DNA of 64,000 bases from Heyndrickxia oleronia (GTDB taxonomy: Bacteria > Bacillota > Bacilli > Bacillales > Bacillaceae_C), in contig NZ_CP065424.1 of assembly GCF_017809215.1 (NCBI RefSeq), positions 1,768,001 to 1,832,000 on the forward strand, written 5' to 3'. The notes below the pieces were generated by a model, which had not been told where the DNA came from, ran no database searches, and saw only the letters and a program-made list of their open reading frames with translations. Within the stretch, counting starts at the first letter, position 1. Every line of letters begins with the position of its first letter. Shown piece by piece: positions 56,827 through 64,000 of the stretch. The position numbers and the translations under genes are program-made.

Positions 56827-57593
56827 ATTATGGGGATTTCGCCTATATTTATGATGATTTAATGCGTGATGTTCCATATGATCAATGGCTGAATTTTTTT
56901 CAAAATAAAGTAAAAAAATATAATATTTCTGGAAAAAAGGTCATGGACTTAGCATGCGGTACTGGAGAATTAACCGTTAAATTAGCTGAAGAAGATTTTG
57001 AAGTAACAGGAGTGGACTTATCAGAGGATATGTTAATGGTCGCTCGCGAAAAAGCGGAAAAAGTAGGTGTACCTATTCAACTTTTTCAACAGAATATGTG
57101 TGCCTTAGAAGGCCTTGGAACTTTTGATGCAGTTACTATTTTCTGTGATTCTTTAAATTATCTTTCTACTCCCGAAGAAGTACAAGAAACATTTAAGGGG
57201 GTATATACTCACTTAGATGATAATGGCTTGTTTATTTTTGATGTTCATTCTATTTATAAAGTGGATCAAATATTTATGAATGAAACATTTACGTATATTG
57301 ATGATGAAATTTCATATATATGGAATAGTTTTGAGGGAGACTTTCCCCATTCAGTGGAACATGAGCTTACCTTTTTTGTATTGAATGAAAAAACTGATCA
57401 GTATATACGATTTGATGAGCTTCATAGACAGCGAACATTTCCAATTAGTGACTATTCTAAATGGTTAGAAGCTGCAGGCTTTGATGTTCTTGAAGTTTCT
57501 GCTGATTATTCTGATAACATTCCAAGTGATACTTCCGAAAGAATATTTTTCGTTTGTAAAAAAAATAAACAAGAGAAAAAGTCGGATTTATAA
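56823..57593 (+). CDS. yqeM: SAM-dependent methyltransferase YqeM
   Basis: This 256-residue class I methyltransferase has motif I VMDLACGTGELTVKLAE, post-I VTGVDLSEDML and FDAVTIFCDSLNYL. The substrate is unknown. The start ATG overlaps the rsfS stop (ATGA), with no good ribosome binding site, so it depends on coupling. Confidence 0.93.
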   Translation: MNYGDFAYIYDDLMRDVPYDQWLNFFQNKVKKYNISGKKVMDLACGTGELTVKLAEEDFEVTGVDLSEDMLMVAREKAEKVGVPIQLFQQNMCALEGLGTFDAVTIFCDSLNYLSTPEEVQETFKGVYTHLDDNGLFIFDVHSIYKVDQIFMNETFTYIDDEISYIWNSFEGDFPHSVEHELTFFVLNEKTDQYIRFDELHRQRTFPISDYSKWLEAAGFDVLEVSADYSDNIPSDTSERIFFVCKKNKQEKKSDL

Positions 57594-57616
57594 TTTTATA
57601 AATCCGACTTTTTTTG
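57576..57616. terminator. Bidirectional terminator between yqeM and comER
   Basis: AAAAAGTCGGATTTATAA/TTATAAATCCGACTTTTT is a nearly perfect stem with T-run. Confidence 0.92.
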
Positions 57617-57648
57617 AAGGAAAAATAGAGTTTTTGTCGAAACTAGTA

Positions 57649-58467
57649 TTAACTAAATTGTTTTGCAACAATCTCCAGATCTTCATTAAATTTACTATGC
57701 GTGGCTTGAAACAGTTTTTCAAAAATATCCCCAATACCATCTTCAAGTACTCCTATGCCTTCCCCTGTGATTCCTCCTTTAACACAAACCTTTTCCTGTA
57801 GTGTAGGAAGAGTATAGTAACCTTTCTTTAAGAGTTCTCCAAGGCCAATTAACATTTCACCAGCTAAAATCGTTGCTGTTGTTTGATCAATTTCGGTTTC
57901 AGCAACTGCACCATCAATAAAACGTTGGGTAAGGTAACTAAAAAAAGCTGGACCGCAACTAACAATATCTGAAGCTACTCTTGTAATATTTTGGTCAATG
58001 TCAATCGGAGTAGATATGAAAGAGAAAAGTTCTTTCAGCTTTCTTTCCCAATAGCTATCACAGTTTTTTCCAAAAGTTAATAAGGACACCCCTGATAAAG
58101 CACGATTAGTAATGCTTGGGATCGCTCGAATGCAAGAACAAGGGAGTAATTGTTCAAGTTGGTCTACAGAGATTGGACTTGTGATAGAAACCAGACATTT
58201 TTCCGTTGTCAGCTCGTTTTGATGTTTCTCTAATAATGGGTAAATATCATGTGGCTTTACACAAATGAAGATCAAATGACATTTTTCAATGACCTTTGAT
58301 GCCTCATCACAAACATGCATCGATGGGAATTTTTGTTGAAGGGCTTCAGCCTTTACCTTTGTTCGATTGGTTATATAAATATTTGAAGGGTTGACTGCTT
58401 TTCCCTCAATAAATCCTTCAACAAGAATACTCCCCATATTACCGGTACCTATAAAGCCTATGTTCAT
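57649..58467 (-). CDS. comER: ComER, pyrroline-5-carboxylate-reductase-like protein
   Basis: The 272-residue protein has an N-terminal NAD(P) fold (MNIGFIGTGNMGSILVEGF) and a ProC-like dimerisation domain (ACVKGGITGEGIGVLE region). In Bacillus it lies divergent to comEA. It is not required for competence in B. subtilis, and links to sporulation and biofilm have been suggested. The ATG at 58467 is 8 bases after AGGAG. The TTG at 58476 is too close to it. Confidence 0.92.
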   Translation of the reverse strand: MNIGFIGTGNMGSILVEGFIEGKAVNPSNIYITNRTKVKAEALQQKFPSMHVCDEASKVIEKCHLIFICVKPHDIYPLLEKHQNELTTEKCLVSITSPISVDQLEQLLPCSCIRAIPSITNRALSGVSLLTFGKNCDSYWERKLKELFSFISTPIDIDQNITRVASDIVSCGPAFFSYLTQRFIDGAVAETEIDQTTATILAGEMLIGLGELLKKGYYTLPTLQEKVCVKGGITGEGIGVLEDGIGDIFEKLFQATHSKFNEDLEIVAKQFS

Positions 58468-58593
58468 TTTCAACACTCCTCGGGTCGCATACTACTTGAA
58501 AAACGATGACCGTCAAAAAACTATTCACAATACTTTATGTCTAACATGATTGTCCTTATTCAGTAAAAAACAAATTAATAAGGAGGTGTTAAG

Positions 58594-59214
58594 TTGTTGG
58601 AACGAATTTTTAAACAATATAAATTTCTTTTAATAGCAGTTGGACTTTTGGTGATCGTTATATTCCTGTTTATTGGAAAAAGTCCAAGGGAAAAACTCGG
58701 TATTCATACGAGTGATTTCTCAGCTTATTTAGAAGAATCTGGTCAAAAGGAAGATGAGGATCAAAAAAATATAGCGGACATGAAGATCATCGTTGATTTG
58801 AAAGGAGAAATCGTTAACCCTGGAATTTATGAAGCGAATGATGGGGAGAGAGTACAAGATCTCATTACGAAGGCGGGTGGATTTAGCAAAAATGCTGATA
58901 AATTGAAAGTTAATTTAGCTCAAAAAGTAAAAGACGAAATGGTAATATATGTTCCTAAAATTGGTGAAGAAATAAATGTATCTCTATTTGATGAAGCTGA
59001 AAGTACTACCAACAATAGTGAGGGAAAAGTAAATATAAATTCTGCTAATAAGGATCAGCTTCAAACGATCCCTGGTATTGGTCCATCGAAAGCCGATGCC
59101 ATTATAGAATATCGGGAGCAAAAGGGAGAATTTAAGAAAATAGAAGAGATTAAAAATGTTACGGGTATTGGTGAAAAGACATATGAAAAACTCAAAGACT
59201 CGATTTCGATTTGA
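58594..59214 (+). CDS. comEA: Competence DNA receptor ComEA
   Basis: This membrane-anchored dsDNA-binding protein is used in transformation. It has 206 residues: one transmembrane helix (FLLIAVGLLVIVIFLFIG), a SLBB-like oligomerisation domain (VDLKGEIVNPGIYEAND, VNLAQKVKDEMVIYVPK) and tandem helix-hairpin-helix motifs (LQTIPGIGPSKADAIIEYR, IKNVTGIGEKTYEKLKD). It starts at TTG 58594 after AAGGAGGTG. Confidence 0.96.
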   Translation: MLERIFKQYKFLLIAVGLLVIVIFLFIGKSPREKLGIHTSDFSAYLEESGQKEDEDQKNIADMKIIVDLKGEIVNPGIYEANDGERVQDLITKAGGFSKNADKLKVNLAQKVKDEMVIYVPKIGEEINVSLFDEAESTTNNSEGKVNINSANKDQLQTIPGIGPSKADAIIEYREQKGEFKKIEEIKNVTGIGEKTYEKLKDSISI

Positions 59215-59332
59215 GGGAAATAGAAATTCTGTAACGGAAAATAGAAACGCTAGAATCGAACATTGACGGGGTAACAAATGTACCTATAAACTATATAGGT
59301 AGAGAAATAATCTATAAAGAGGGGAAAAAGAT

Positions 59333-59902
59333 ATGGAAAGAATCTCTTGGAATCAATATTTCTTGGCGCAAAGCCATTTACTATCTTATCGAAGTACATG
59401 TACAAGACTAGCAGTGGGGGCGACCATTGTTCGTGATAAAAGAATTATTGCAGGTGGTTATAATGGATCTATAGCCGGTGGAGAACATTGTATTGATGAA
59501 GGTTGTTATGTTATAGACAATCATTGTATTAGAACGATTCATGCAGAGACAAATGCAATATTACAGTGTGCAAAATTCGGTGTTCCTACAAATGGAGCAG
59601 AAATCTATGTAACACATTTTCCTTGTTTGCAATGCTGTAAAACCATTATTCAGGCAGGAATTAAATCAGTATACTATTCCGAGGATTATAAGAATCATCC
59701 ATATGCAATGGAGTTATATCAAAAAGCGGGTGTATATGTTGAAAAAGTTCCTTTTAATAAAAAATCCTTAGATTTACACTCTCAACAAAAAATAAGTTTT
59801 GTTCAAACTCTTCTAAAAAAATTAGATGATGTGGGAATCAGTGAAACAGAATTAAATTCCTTGCAAAATGAAGCAAAAAAACTATTTGAGGATTTAGTAT
59901 AA
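59333..59902 (+). CDS. comEB: dCMP deaminase family protein ComEB
   Basis: This 189-residue zinc cytidine/deoxycytidylate deaminase-fold protein has His70-Ala-Glu72 in HAETNAILQC and PCLQCC at 97-102 with Cys98 and Cys101. The deaminase site is therefore intact, although ComEB has also been linked to ComGA localisation. It starts at ATG 59333 after AGAGGGGAAA. Confidence 0.95.
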   Translation: MERISWNQYFLAQSHLLSYRSTCTRLAVGATIVRDKRIIAGGYNGSIAGGEHCIDEGCYVIDNHCIRTIHAETNAILQCAKFGVPTNGAEIYVTHFPCLQCCKTIIQAGIKSVYYSEDYKNHPYAMELYQKAGVYVEKVPFNKKSLDLHSQQKISFVQTLLKKLDDVGISETELNSLQNEAKKLFEDLV

Positions 59903-59912
59903 TAGGTAGATT

Positions 59913-62204
59913 ATGAAAGGATATTGGCTTTTTCTAGCGGGTACAGCCCTCTGTGGAAGTTCACTCTTTTTAGGGGTTCATTGGGGGCTAATCATTGTTT
60001 TTCATTGCATTTGGTTACGGATTGTATTATTAAAAAAGAGAAAATTAATTATCCTATCCGTCGGGATATATGTTATTTTTGCACTTTATGGATTATGGGC
60101 CAATGAGCAAAGGCAAGTGACAAAGATTTCACCTACACAAACCTCCTTTTTCATTCAACTTAATGAACCCCCTCATATTAACGGAAATCAGTTTAAATCA
60201 ATGGCAAAAACCAATCAAAAAGAAAATATCGTATTGAATTATAAAATAGGTACAGAAGTCGAAAAGAAGCGGTTAATGGAAAATATGTATAGTGGAATCA
60301 TTTGTAAAGTAGAAGGTGAGTTACAAAAGCCTGAATCTAATAGAAATGAAAATTTATTTAATTATCGTCTTTATTTATATAGACAAAATGTACATTGGAT
60401 ATTAAAAGTTACATCCATTACTAGCTGTGAAGAATCAAGTAAAGGGTTCATTCAATGGGTCTTACGTGCTCGGGAAAATGGTTTAAAAAGAGTGGATAAT
60501 TTATTTTCTCCAAATACGATTCCTTATGCTAAAGCCCTTTTGTTTGGTGATAGTAGTAGCTTTTCAGAAGAAATTTACTCCTTATATCAACGTTTAGGGA
60601 TTGTTCACCTATTAGCTATTTCAGGTTTACATGTTGGTGTCATATCCTCTGGGATATTTTATATACTTATTCGACTAGGTTGTCCTCGGGAAATGGCGAG
60701 CTGGATTTTATTAATCATTCTACCCACCTATGCCATAATAACAGGTATTCATCCTCCAGTTGTACGTGCTGTTATTATGTCCATGCTCATTATAGGTACT
60801 ATCCGAAAGAACTCACCTATTTCTTCGACAGATGCACTTTCAATATGTTTTATTTTATTTTTACTGAAAGATCCATTTATCATATTTCATATTGGATTTC
60901 AATTATCCTTTACTGTAAGTTTATGTATTCTGCTCGCTTCAAGATCCCTTCTTCTTCGCTACAGAAGTTTTTTTACCAATTTAATGTTGGTATCTTTCAT
61001 CTCACAAATTTCTGCTTTACCGATTCTTTCTTTTCACTTTTTTGAAATATCATTGACCAGCATTTTTAGTAACATTATCTATGTTCCTTTATATACCTTT
61101 ATAGTATTACCATTATTTTTTCTTACTTTTGTAAGTAGTTATATCGATTTTACTGTTTTTCATTTCATTGAGAACGCATCACATATCGTCGTATCTATTT
61201 CCGAAGGTTTTGGCAGTCTGCTGGATTTTAAATATGGAGTTTTAGTTACAGGGAAACCGGGTATGTTCTTCTTATGTATATTCATTGTTGTCAGTCAATT
61301 GGTCTTGTTTCTTCTTGAAAGGAGACGTTCAATTACTTATTCAATTTTTCCCCTTTTCATGATAATCCTCATTTTTAAGATCTCGCAATTTTATGATCCA
61401 ACAGGAGAAGTGACATTTATTGATGTCGGTCAAGGTGATAGTATATTAATTCGTCTTCCTTTTCATCGAGGAACATATTTAATTGATACAGGGGGAGAAG
61501 TGAGCTTTCCTCAAGAGGAATGGGCGGTAAGAAAAAAACCATTTACGGTTGGAAAAGATATTATTTTACCGTATTTAAAGAGTAAAGGGATAACTAAAAT
61601 AGATAAATTAATATTGACGCATAGTGATTCAGATCATATTGGAGCTGCTGAAGAGCTGTTAGAGAGGTTAACTGTACATGAAATACTTCTATCCCCAAAT
61701 TCATGGGAAAAGCCTATGATGTTAAAAACAGTACAAATGGCATTAAGTAAAAACATATCCATTAAGGTAGTAAAGGCTGGATTTAAGTGGAAAAATCAAT
61801 CTGGATATTTTCGGATCATTTTTCCGTTTGATAATCATTATGAAGGGAATAATGATTCTTTAGTTCTTTATGCGGAATTTGGGGGTCTTAGCTGGCTTTT
61901 TACGGGGGATTTGGAAGCTAAAGGAGAAAAAGAATTATTAGAAAATGAGCGTCTAAAAGTCGATGTTTTAAAAATAGGACATCATGGAAGTAAAGGGTCA
62001 AGCACAGAGGTATTTCTTCAAAAGTTAAATCCAACCTATGCCATTATTTCTGCTGGGAAAAATAATCGCTATCGCCATCCTCACAAGGAAGTTCTTGAGA
62101 GATTAACGGAAAATCATATTAAAATATTCCGTACAGATTTACAAGGTGCGATACAGTATAATTTTTTACAAAATAATGGAACCTTTCTAACCTTTTCACC
62201 ATAG
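59913..62204 (+). CDS. comEC: DNA uptake channel/nuclease ComEC
   Basis: This 763-residue polytopic protein transports single-stranded DNA through the membrane. It has an N-terminal DUF4131 domain, a Competence domain with LLFGDSSSFSEEIYSLYQRL and LGIVHLLAISGLHVGVI, and a C-terminal metallo-beta-lactamase domain with VTFIDVGQGDSILIRLP, THSDSDHIGA and GHHGSKGSS. Metal ligands are present, so the nuclease activity seen in some ComEC proteins is possible. Its ribosome binding site is weak. The start is 10 bases after comEB. Confidence 0.95.
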   Translation: MKGYWLFLAGTALCGSSLFLGVHWGLIIVFHCIWLRIVLLKKRKLIILSVGIYVIFALYGLWANEQRQVTKISPTQTSFFIQLNEPPHINGNQFKSMAKTNQKENIVLNYKIGTEVEKKRLMENMYSGIICKVEGELQKPESNRNENLFNYRLYLYRQNVHWILKVTSITSCEESSKGFIQWVLRARENGLKRVDNLFSPNTIPYAKALLFGDSSSFSEEIYSLYQRLGIVHLLAISGLHVGVISSGIFYILIRLGCPREMASWILLIILPTYAIITGIHPPVVRAVIMSMLIIGTIRKNSPISSTDALSICFILFLLKDPFIIFHIGFQLSFTVSLCILLASRSLLLRYRSFFTNLMLVSFISQISALPILSFHFFEISLTSIFSNIIYVPLYTFIVLPLFFLTFVSSYIDFTVFHFIENASHIVVSISEGFGSLLDFKYGVLVTGKPGMFFLCIFIVVSQLVLFLLERRRSITYSIFPLFMIILIFKISQFYDPTGEVTFIDVGQGDSILIRLPFHRGTYLIDTGGEVSFPQEEWAVRKKPFTVGKDIILPYLKSKGITKIDKLILTHSDSDHIGAAEELLERLTVHEILLSPNSWEKPMMLKTVQMALSKNISIKVVKAGFKWKNQSGYFRIIFPFDNHYEGNNDSLVLYAEFGGLSWLFTGDLEAKGEKELLENERLKVDVLKIGHHGSKGSSTEVFLQKLNPTYAIISAGKNNRYRHPHKEVLERLTENHIKIFRTDLQGAIQYNFLQNNGTFLTFSP

Positions 62205-62253
62205 TATAAAGTAGTTTATCCAATCAAAAAACGTTTAAGTGTGAGAAAAATGA

Positions 62254-62280
62254 AGAGAGTTTGCAGAAGCAAACTCTCTC
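62254..62280. terminator. Terminator between comEC and yqzM
   Basis: GAGAGTTTGC/GCAAACTCTC perfect 10-bp stem with a four-base loop. The T-runs are weak. Confidence 0.65.
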
Positions 62281-62300
62281 ATAAATTCATGTTTTTTAAA

Positions 62301-62432
62301 TTAGCCTACAAATTTGATAATAGTGGCAATGATGAACATCACAGCAAAAAGTGCGAATGAAACACCAAATCCAACTCCTGAATCGATTGCATCGTTACGT
62401 TTTGATTGTACATTTTTTTCAAATTGATTCAC
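62301..62432 (-). CDS. yqzM: Small membrane protein YqzM
   Basis: This 43-residue protein has a hydrophilic N-terminus NQFEKNVQSKRNDAIDSG and one transmembrane helix (FGVSFALFAVMFIIATIIKF). It closely matches B. subtilis YqzM and lies in the same place, convergent to comEC. The GTG at 62432 follows AGGAGGGGT. The function is unknown. Confidence 0.9.
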   Translation of the reverse strand: MNQFEKNVQSKRNDAIDSGVGFGVSFALFAVMFIIATIIKFVG

Positions 62433-62568
62433 AACGACCCCTCCTATTTCAACTTTAGTATAGACTATTTGCTTAAAAAAATCTATATAACAAATCCCTA
62501 TACTGACAAGAGTTTACACAAATACTTTTCAAAGACACGGTGAGAATAAAAATAAATAAAAGTCTACC

Positions 62569-62604
62569 GTTAATAAAAAAGTATCCTAGGCCTTTTTTAT
62601 TAAC
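62569..62604. other. Perfect 13-bp inverted repeat upstream of holA
   Basis: GTTAATAAAAAAG (62569-62581) and CTTTTTTATTAAC (62592-62604) flank a 10-base loop. A second imperfect stem GGGGGTTATCCTT/AAGGTTAATCCCC follows around 62620-62656. They could be terminators or an attenuator before holA. I see no known riboswitch. Confidence 0.5.
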
Positions 62605-62727
62605 GTTAACTATAGATTTGGGGGTTATCCTTCCATATTTAAAAGGTTAATCCCCTTTAAAATGCTTGTCAAAATCCTAATCCTTTTTTACGATAGAAGT
62701 ATAACTCCTTTAGAAAGAAGGATTCGA

Positions 62728-63738
62728 ATGATTGACCTATGGAAAAAGATTGAACAAAAGGTTTTTTCTCCATTATATCTATTATATGGAATAGAAAGCT
62801 ATTTAATCAATGAAACAAAGCAAAAATTAGTGAATAATATGTTAACGGAAGAAGAAATGGATTTTAATTTGTCCACTTATGATTTGGAAGAGGTACCTAT
62901 AGAAGTGGCATTAGAGGATGCTGAGACATTTCCTTTTATGGGTGAAAAAAGACTGGTTATATTACAAAACGCTATTTTCTTAACTTCTGAAAAAGGAAAA
63001 CAAAAAGTGGAACATAATCTTTTAAAATTAGAAGAATACATACAAAATCCACCTGATTATACTATTTTAGTATTCATTGCTCCCTATGAAAAATTGGATG
63101 AACGGAAGAAAATAACAAAATTAATAAAAAAGAATGCATCTGTTTTTGAAGCTAAAAAATTAAAAGATGCGGAGTTAAAATCTTGGGTAATTGGGAAGGT
63201 TAAGCTGAATGGTGTCACGATCGATGAAGATGCAGCGGAATTACTTATAACTTTGTCAGGAACAAACCTAATGATGCTTTCTAGTGAAATAGATAAACTT
63301 TCTCTTTTTATTGGGGAAAATAATAAGATTGATAAAGCAACAGTTGAACGTTTAGCTTCTCGGACACTTGAACAAAATATATTTAGCCTTGTAGATAAAG
63401 TGGTTCATCGAAATATAAGTGATGCGTTAAGGATTTATTATGATTTGTTAAAGCAAAATGAGGAGCCAATCAAAATTCTATCCATTTTAGCCAACCAATT
63501 TAGACTTGTTTATCAAACAAAAGAGCTATCAAGGAGAGGGTATGGTCAGCAGCAAATAGCTTCACATTTAAAAGTCCATCCCTTTCGAATTAAATTGGCT
63601 GCAGGACAAGCACAGCTTTTTTCAGAAGAAGAGCTGAAAAGAATCATGCATTTATTAGCTAAATGTGATTATCAAATGAAAACTAGCTCTTTAGATAAAG
63701 TGATGATTATAGAGATGTTCCTATTTCAATTGAAATAA
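62728..63738 (+). CDS. holA: DNA polymerase III delta subunit
   Basis: This clamp-loader subunit opens the beta sliding clamp. The 336-residue protein shows PLYLLYGIESYLINET, DAETFPFMGEKRLVIL, and the lid/collar segment LEQNIFSLVDKVVHRNISDA plus LLKQNEEPIKILSILANQFR. The Walker motifs are degenerate, as normal for delta. ATG 62728 after AGAAAGGATT is used. The ATG at 62662 lies in the leader. Confidence 0.95.
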   Translation: MIDLWKKIEQKVFSPLYLLYGIESYLINETKQKLVNNMLTEEEMDFNLSTYDLEEVPIEVALEDAETFPFMGEKRLVILQNAIFLTSEKGKQKVEHNLLKLEEYIQNPPDYTILVFIAPYEKLDERKKITKLIKKNASVFEAKKLKDAELKSWVIGKVKLNGVTIDEDAAELLITLSGTNLMMLSSEIDKLSLFIGENNKIDKATVERLASRTLEQNIFSLVDKVVHRNISDALRIYYDLLKQNEEPIKILSILANQFRLVYQTKELSRRGYGQQQIASHLKVHPFRIKLAAGQAQLFSEEELKRIMHLLAKCDYQMKTSSLDKVMIIEMFLFQLK

Positions 63739-63749
63739 AATTACCGAAT

Positions 63750-63781
63750 AAAAAAACGATCCTTAATTGGATCGTTTTTTC
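63750..63781. terminator. Bidirectional terminator between holA and rpsT
   Basis: AAAAAACGATCC/GGATCGTTTTTT perfect stem with a six-base loop, T-run on both strands. Confidence 0.92.
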
Positions 63782-63784
63782 TTA

Positions 63785-64000
63785 TTAAGCATTAGCTGTG
63801 TTTAATTTTTTCATTAAACGTGCTTTTTGTCTATCCGCAGTGTTTTTATGGATAAGACCTTTTGATGCTGCTTTATCAAGTTGACTTACAGCAGTAGCTA
63901 ATAGGTCTTTTGCGTTTTCATCTTTATTGACAACTGCAGCTTCGAATTTCTTCACAGCAGTACGCATAGTTGATTTCATAGCAGAGTTGTGTGCGTTACT
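63785..64000 (-). CDS. rpsT: 30S ribosomal protein S20 (5' end beyond window)
   Basis: This is the C-terminal 71 residues of S20, which binds 16S rRNA. The frame is open to the last base. It contains [39 protein letters not shown] and [11 protein letters not shown], all typical of S20. About 15-20 N-terminal residues lie outside the window. It is convergent to holA as in B. subtilis. Confidence 0.97.
   Translation of the reverse strand, partial: SNAHNSAMKSTMRTAVKKFEAAVVNKDENAKDLLATAVSQLDKAASKGLIHKNTADRQKARLMKKLNTANA

Noticed and set aside
58480..58593. ComK box upstream of comEA
   Set aside because: No AAAAN5TTTT pair with suitable spacing is visible. Only A-runs on one strand are present.

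Overview
The window is a chromosome segment from an A+T-rich, Gram-positive, spore-forming member of the Bacillaceae (Bacillus sensu lato). The reasons are strong AGGAGG-type ribosome binding sites with frequent TTG/GTG starts, sporulation genes (sigK, sda, yrzI), a comE competence operon, two T-box leaders, and gene order that largely follows the B. subtilis yrv-yrr-yrh and yqe-comE regions. Most of it is conserved core genome. The accessory and novel material lies in the intergenic spaces.

Layout: 1-1721, the end of a short-chain dehydrogenase, a diverged QueA-like protein and a VOC-fold protein. 1821-9393, recJ-apt, an intergenic repeat region, relA-dtd and a convergent SH3b/amidase cell-wall hydrolase. 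9720-14582, a small HTH-like protein, a T-box leader with hisS-aspS, 6S RNA and tcdA. 14655-18495, a yhcEFGHI-type ABC-transporter operon with its own GntR regulator and a perfect palindromic operator. 18575-29809, rarA, cymR, the cysteine desulfurase/mnmA tRNA-thiolation pair, a TPR protein, recD2, a YebC/TACO1 protein, yrrD, two small genes and an AI-2E family permease. 29945-34064, a T-box leader with alaS, then yrzL-yrrK-yrzB. 34104-35559, a complete IS3-family element sitting inside the terminator of that operon. 35791-43786, mltG, trmR, udk, greA, a class B PBP, yrrS, mtnN and yrhC. 43920-46393, an EmrA/EmrB-like efflux pair. 46412-47391, very small ORFs including yrzI, and an IS3 remnant. 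47516-51932, an uninterrupted sigK, oligoendopeptidase F and the divergent pssA/psd phospholipid genes. 52001-64000, sda with a DnaA-box cluster, then yqeG-yqeH-aroE-yqeI-nadD-yqeK-rsfS-yqeM, comER, comEA-comEB-comEC, yqzM, holA and the start of rpsT.

Functional threads: translation and tRNA quality control (hisS, aspS, alaS, dtd, mnmA, trmR, tcdA, rsfS, yqeH, yqeI), stringent response and purine salvage (relA, apt), recombination and repair (recJ, rarA, recD2, yrrK, holA), cell wall (amidase, mltG, PBP), sulfur metabolism (cymR, cysteine desulfurase, mtnN), phospholipid synthesis, sporulation control and DNA uptake.

The strongest unexplained signal is a family of at least seven short intergenic repeats, about 100-190 bp long and in both orientations. 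They share a GGCT/GGTT-TCTTTTCTC-AAACATTGTTGC end and an imperfect inverted copy of it at the other end. They carry no gene and usually sit next to stop codons or terminators, so they look like a MITE-type family. Other notable points are an IS3 insertion that splits a terminator stem, a cluster of micro-ORFs with strong RBSs beside mutually exclusive hairpins, and a hisS-aspS T-box whose tRNA-end-binding bulge does not fit tRNA-His. All start codons were chosen by ribosome-binding-site spacing and family alignment from memory. No database search was possible.
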